In this document: positions 61,355 through 64,000 of the stretch, one piece after another
Layout: each line of letters starts with the position of its first letter
Numbering within the stretch: position 1 is the stretch's first letter
DNA from: Bacteroides sp.
GTDB taxonomy: Bacteria > Bacteroidota > Bacteroidia > Bacteroidales > Bacteroidaceae
Length of the DNA stretch: 64,000 nucleotides
Assembly: GCA_022648295.1 (NCBI GenBank)
Contig: JALCME010000005.1
Coordinates: 112,327-176,326, forward strand
Reading direction: 5' to 3'
Notes under the pieces: generated by a model
Told to the model about the DNA's origin: nothing
The model's input: only the letters and a program-made list of their open reading frames with translations
Databases searched by the model: none
Made by a program: the position numbers and the translations under genes

Positions 61355-62281
61355 CTAATTGGGGATGATCAGAGTGATTGCTTCATGTTTAATTCCGATA
61401 TTTAGCGGGAAGTGTCGTTCAAGGATACGCCCGTCTAAATCGACCGATGCGTTCTGGGCTCGTAGTACTTTTACATTTTGTGTGCGGTATGGTTTCACTA
61501 CTTTATGATTTAAAATTCGTCCTTGAATCAGCATCCACAGACCGGATACGAGTTGTAATAGTTCGGGCCGGTAAATGACGGATACATCGAGCCACCCGTT
61601 GTAAGGAACTGCGCTGGGCACTTGTCCGTATCCCCATGAGTTTCCAACGCAGATTGTCATGATCCGCCCCCGAATGTGTTCTCCGTTAATTTTGAGATGC
61701 ACTCTATAGAGCTTTCGTTCAAAGAAGAGTGATATAAGTGCCATGAAGTAGGATAAAAACTTTACTCCCCAAAAGCGCTTGGTCTGGTCGGTGATTTTCA
61801 CAATACGCGCGCCTAATCCGATGTTAATTGCATTTAAAAAGTAACGTGTTCTGTGGGTTTTTCCATCATAGTAATTACAAAGTCCGACATCTATTTTGCG
61901 ACGGCGGTTATTGATGAGACAGTCTACCGCTTCTTTATATTCGGTATTTATTTCCCAATATTTGGCAAAGTCATTTCCTATTCCGTTTGGAATGATTCCT
62001 ATGGCGATTTCTCTTTTATCTTCTGCTTGTGATGCCATGATTCCATTTATTGCATCGTTTAGGGCTCCATCTCCTCCTACAATTACAATTGTGCGATATC
62101 CATTATTTGCGAGAATTCCGGCAAGGCGCTCTACGGAACCGAACCCTTCGGACTGCATATAGTCGTAAGACACGCCTTTGCTGTCCATATATTCCTTTAT
62201 TTTATTCCAACGCTTTTGTACCCTTCGGGTACCGGCTTTAGGGTTGTAAATCACGCCCCATTTATCGGGTTCCATGCTCAT
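61355..62281 (-). CDS. Diacylglycerol kinase-family lipid kinase (DgkB/YegS-like)
   Basis: 308 residues; an ATG two codons later (62275) is also possible. The nucleotide-binding motif 'GGDGALNDAINGI' lies near residue 64, and 'IGIIPNGIGNDFAKYW' is the second conserved loop. 'GRIMTICVGNSWGYG' and 'NGWLDVSVIYRPELLQ' belong to the C-terminal domain. Family members phosphorylate diacylglycerol, ceramide or related lipids. It shares a promoter region with kdsA and the peptidase downstream, suggesting an envelope-biogenesis unit. Confidence 0.92.
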   Translation of the reverse strand: MSMEPDKWGVIYNPKAGTRRVQKRWNKIKEYMDSKGVSYDYMQSEGFGSVERLAGILANNGYRTIVIVGGDGALNDAINGIMASQAEDKREIAIGIIPNGIGNDFAKYWEINTEYKEAVDCLINNRRRKIDVGLCNYYDGKTHRTRYFLNAINIGLGARIVKITDQTKRFWGVKFLSYFMALISLFFERKLYRVHLKINGEHIRGRIMTICVGNSWGYGQVPSAVPYNGWLDVSVIYRPELLQLVSGLWMLIQGRILNHKVVKPYRTQNVKVLRAQNASVDLDGRILERHFPLNIGIKHEAITLIIPN

Positions 62282-62410
62282 AATGCTAATTTATAGTCAG
62301 TCTTATATCTTAAATCCTTATCGGCTTTATTCGTTCTTGTCTTCTTTATCGGCGTCTTGTATCTTTGTTTTGATACTCCTTTTTTCTCCTCTTTCAATCT
62401 TTGATGCCGT

Positions 62411-62418
62411 CAAAGATA
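62411..62418 (-). promoter_or_regulatory. Bacteroides -7 box upstream of the lipid kinase operon
   Basis: TATCTTTG on the minus strand, directly past the miaA stop codon. It would give the lipid kinase-kdsA-peptidase group its own transcript with a leader of about 120 bases. Confidence 0.45.
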
Positions 62419-63339
62419 CTAATTTTCATTGAGTTTGTTTTGTATGAAGTCTATCTTTTCTTCCATTGGGAGGACTGCATTTATCCAGTAAATTGTAAAT
62501 CCTCTGCGCTCCATGCCGCGAAACCAGGTCATCTGCCTTTTGGCAAACTGATGGATGGCGATTTCCAACTCTCTGAACATTTCTTCATAAGTGATCTTTC
62601 CAACAACATAAAGCGTAATATATTTATATTCCAGCCCGTAGTAGATTAAGTCTTCCGGCTGTATTCCTTTATTAATTAATCTGCGGATTTCTTCTACCAT
62701 TCCGTCTTCCAACCGTTGTTTCAGGCGCCGGGATATCTTTTCACGTCTTAAATCCCGGTCTATATCTACGCCTATGATGAGGCTTTTCAAGTGAGGGAAT
62801 GAACGTTCTTCAACCGGAGTGTGAAGATAATATTCTTCAATTTCGATGGCACGGATGGCACGTTTTGCCGTGTCCACGTCGGTGGTATTGTGAAGCGTTT
62901 TATATTGTCTCAAAATACTAGTCAGCTCTTCCAGCGATTTGCCCGACAGTTGTGTACGCAGTGCCTGATTTTCGGGTACGGGTAGGAGCCTGTAGCCTTT
63001 CAACACTGATTCCAGATACATGCCTGTTCCTCCGCATAAGATAGGTAAGCACCCTTTTTCTTTGATTGCTTGGTAAGCCGTTAGGAAATCACGTTGGTAT
63101 TCGAAAACATTATATTTGTAACCGGGATCGGCAATATCAATCAGGTGATAGGGAATGTGCTTCCCGTTGATTGTATACTCTGCAAGGTCCTTTCCGGTGC
63201 CGATGTCCATGCCACGGTAGATTTGTCTGGAGTCTGCACTGATAATTTCACTGTTGATTGTTGCAGCTAAGGTGGTTGCTAACGAAGTCTTTCCCGATGC
63301 GGTTGGTCCTAATATGGTCACTAAATCATAGTTGGGCAT
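62419..63339 (-). CDS. miaA: tRNA dimethylallyltransferase
   Basis: 306 residues from the ATG at 63339; a TTG at 63363 is rejected because the promoter -7 box overlaps it. The P-loop 'GPTASGKTSLA' is at the N-terminus. 'ISADSRQIYRGMDIGTGK' is the family signature, and the substrate loop 'GGTGMYLESVLKG' follows. The enzyme adds a dimethylallyl group to A37 of tRNAs reading codons that start with U, which would include serine tRNA-GGA. The C-terminal 'HQFAKRQMTWFRGM' is also conserved. Confidence 0.97.
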   Translation of the reverse strand: MPNYDLVTILGPTASGKTSLATTLAATINSEIISADSRQIYRGMDIGTGKDLAEYTINGKHIPYHLIDIADPGYKYNVFEYQRDFLTAYQAIKEKGCLPILCGGTGMYLESVLKGYRLLPVPENQALRTQLSGKSLEELTSILRQYKTLHNTTDVDTAKRAIRAIEIEEYYLHTPVEERSFPHLKSLIIGVDIDRDLRREKISRRLKQRLEDGMVEEIRRLINKGIQPEDLIYYGLEYKYITLYVVGKITYEEMFRELEIAIHQFAKRQMTWFRGMERRGFTIYWINAVLPMEEKIDFIQNKLNEN

Positions 63340-63360
63340 ATGTTTTGATTTATTTCTATA

Positions 63361-63368
63361 CAAAGATA
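63361..63368 (-). promoter_or_regulatory. Bacteroides -7 box of miaA
   Basis: TATCTTTG on the minus strand, 22 bases before the miaA ATG at 63339. Exact TAnnTTTG match. Confidence 0.6.
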
Positions 63369-63441
63369 ATGAAAAAGGAAGTGAAAAGAGGCGCCTTTAT
63401 TCTTAAATGATGTTATAAAACATGTGTTTTCGTGCACGATG

Positions 63442-63472
63442 TTTGCTTGTTCCAATAAAAGCCGTACCTTTG
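63442..63472 (+). promoter_or_regulatory. Full Bacteroides promoter upstream of a candidate small RNA
   Basis: TTTG (63442-63445), a 19-base spacer and TACCTTTG (63465-63472) match both consensus elements at the ideal distance. The expected transcript start is near 63479. Confidence 0.7.
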
Positions 63473-63478
63473 TACTGT

Positions 63479-63541
63479 GTTTTTCATAGTATTAGATTTA
63501 AGGTTAACAAAGGTTGGAGTACAGCGGTACTCCTTTTTTTA
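63479..63541 (+). ncRNA. Candidate small RNA or transcription leader, about 60 nt
   Basis: A full promoter lies just upstream, and a strong terminator hairpin (63516-63533 with a T-run to 63540) ends the unit after about 60 bases. No ORF of significant length lies between them. It is either a free small RNA or a leader whose terminator controls genes to the right, though none with convincing coding potential follows in this window. Confidence 0.5.
63516..63540 (+). terminator. Rho-independent terminator of the candidate small RNA
   Basis: GGAGTAC and GTACTCC pair perfectly across the 4-base loop AGCG, followed by seven T. A compact, strong terminator. Confidence 0.8.
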
Positions 63542-63605
63542 TGCCCTTTTGTGAGCTGGAGATGCCGGAAAATGGAAATTACACTTTCATCCGATCAATA
63601 ATGTG

Positions 63606-63668
63606 CTAAAACATAGATCCAAATTTAAGATACAATTCTTCTATCTCCTGCCAAGTACTTTTTTCCAT
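63606..63668 (-). CDS. 20-codon ORF behind a good promoter; function unknown
   Basis: Encodes MEKSTWQEIEELYLKFGSMF, an amphipathic-looking helix. The ATG is about 15 bases from the predicted start of the promoter at 63690-63720. No Shine-Dalgarno sequence is seen. It may be a microprotein, a leader peptide or the leftover start of a larger gene; nothing downstream in this frame continues it. Confidence 0.3.
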   Translation of the reverse strand: MEKSTWQEIEELYLKFGSMF

Positions 63669-63689
63669 AATGAAGTATCTTTATATTTT

Positions 63690-63720
63690 CAAAGTTACTC
63701 TGATTTCATCTTATAGCAAA
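63690..63720 (-). promoter_or_regulatory. Full Bacteroides promoter upstream of the 20-codon ORF
   Basis: On the minus strand TTTG (63717-63720), a 19-base spacer and TAACTTTG (63690-63697), matching both consensus elements. Confidence 0.6.
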
Positions 63721-63886
63721 AGAAAAGGATGATTTTTACGTTATGAGGCTTTTAGGACGAATGTATCGTAATATTCTCTATTCGGATTTAAAGGGATCGT
63801 CCTATATAGAAAATAACAAAATGAACCGTTACTTTTAGTTGAAAAATCCAGTCTTTTTATTCTTTTTGCCGTACAGGGTTGACGCA

Positions 63887-64000
63887 TTAAAAATATTTCA
63901 TAGATAAAAGTTCACAAAGTAGCTCTTCGTCCCATCCTGCAGCTTTTCTTTTTGCTTTGATACTCCCTTTTCTTGGGTTCTTTTTTATAAGCATTAATGC
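63887..64000 (-). CDS. C-terminal end of a possible gene entering from the right edge
   Basis: From 64000 leftwards one minus-strand frame is open for 37 codons and stops at 63887-63889. The residues are Lys-rich and then acidic ('KAAGWDEELLCELLSMKYF'), a plausible protein end. It may equally be a short free ORF starting at the ATG at 63994. No family can be assigned. Between it and the 20-codon ORF, 63743-63838 holds a 31-codon plus-strand ORF with no promoter or ribosome-binding support. Confidence 0.35.
   Translation of the reverse strand, partial: ALMLIKKNPRKGSIKAKRKAAGWDEELLCELLSMKYF

Overview
The window reads as a chromosomal segment of a gut Bacteroides species (Bacteroidales). The evidence is a SusC/SusD pair, Mfa1/FimA-type pilins, many copies of the Bacteroides -7 promoter element (TAnnTTTG) in front of genes, few Shine-Dalgarno sequences, and AT-rich intergenic DNA.

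Layout. (1) 1-9396: 3' part of a polysaccharide utilisation locus: a SusC-type receptor cut by the window edge, SusD lipoprotein, a CE1-type esterase and two GH3 glycosidases, closed by a long hairpin at 9416-9465. (2) 9546-25998: mostly housekeeping genes: pfkA, ispH, cmk; tonB; a polyprenyl diphosphate synthase, an unknown protein and a TatD nuclease; tRNA-Ser(GGA); an exbB/membrane protein/exbD/exbD operon that probably energises TonB; an M64 peptidase with a GNAT enzyme; Lrp/AsnC; thyA-folA; a phospholipase D/cardiolipin synthase; and an ECF sigma factor with two small membrane proteins. (3) 26240-36078: a His-rich small membrane protein and TonB receptor, an rRNA methyltransferase, an AraC/GyrI regulator, a TIGR02757 protein, an epimerase-lipocalin fusion, a uracil permease and an unknown protein. 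(4) 36390-48181: a tyrosine recombinase, an invertible DNA element and an eight-gene fimbrial operon. (5) 48385-54995: a heavy-metal RND efflux operon with a His/Cys-rich small protein at its head, then a lone receiver protein. (6) 55140-63339: ABC ATPase and DUF5687-type permease, M16 peptidase, kdsA, lipid kinase and miaA. (7) 63340-64000: a candidate small RNA, a 20-codon ORF behind a good promoter, and the end of a possible gene entering from the right.

The most notable system is region 4. Perfect 26-bp inverted repeats at 37502-37527 and 37788-37813 enclose 260 bp directly downstream of the recombinase. Each repeat carries a 7-bp spacer, with symmetric 7-bp arms in the right copy, which is the usual layout of a tyrosine-recombinase crossover site. 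The left site lies across the recombinase stop codon, so inversion leaves that protein unchanged. The best promoter-like boxes inside the element point left, away from the pilus genes and antisense to the recombinase. I infer a phase-variable pilus whose sequenced state is OFF. The operon ends in two tandem, strongly similar 800-residue lipoproteins that differ most at their extreme C-termini, as expected of alternative pilus tips. It also holds a 71-codon stub resembling the start of an Mfa2/FimB anchor.

All assignments come from reading motifs and gene order in the sequence. No database search or structure prediction was run.
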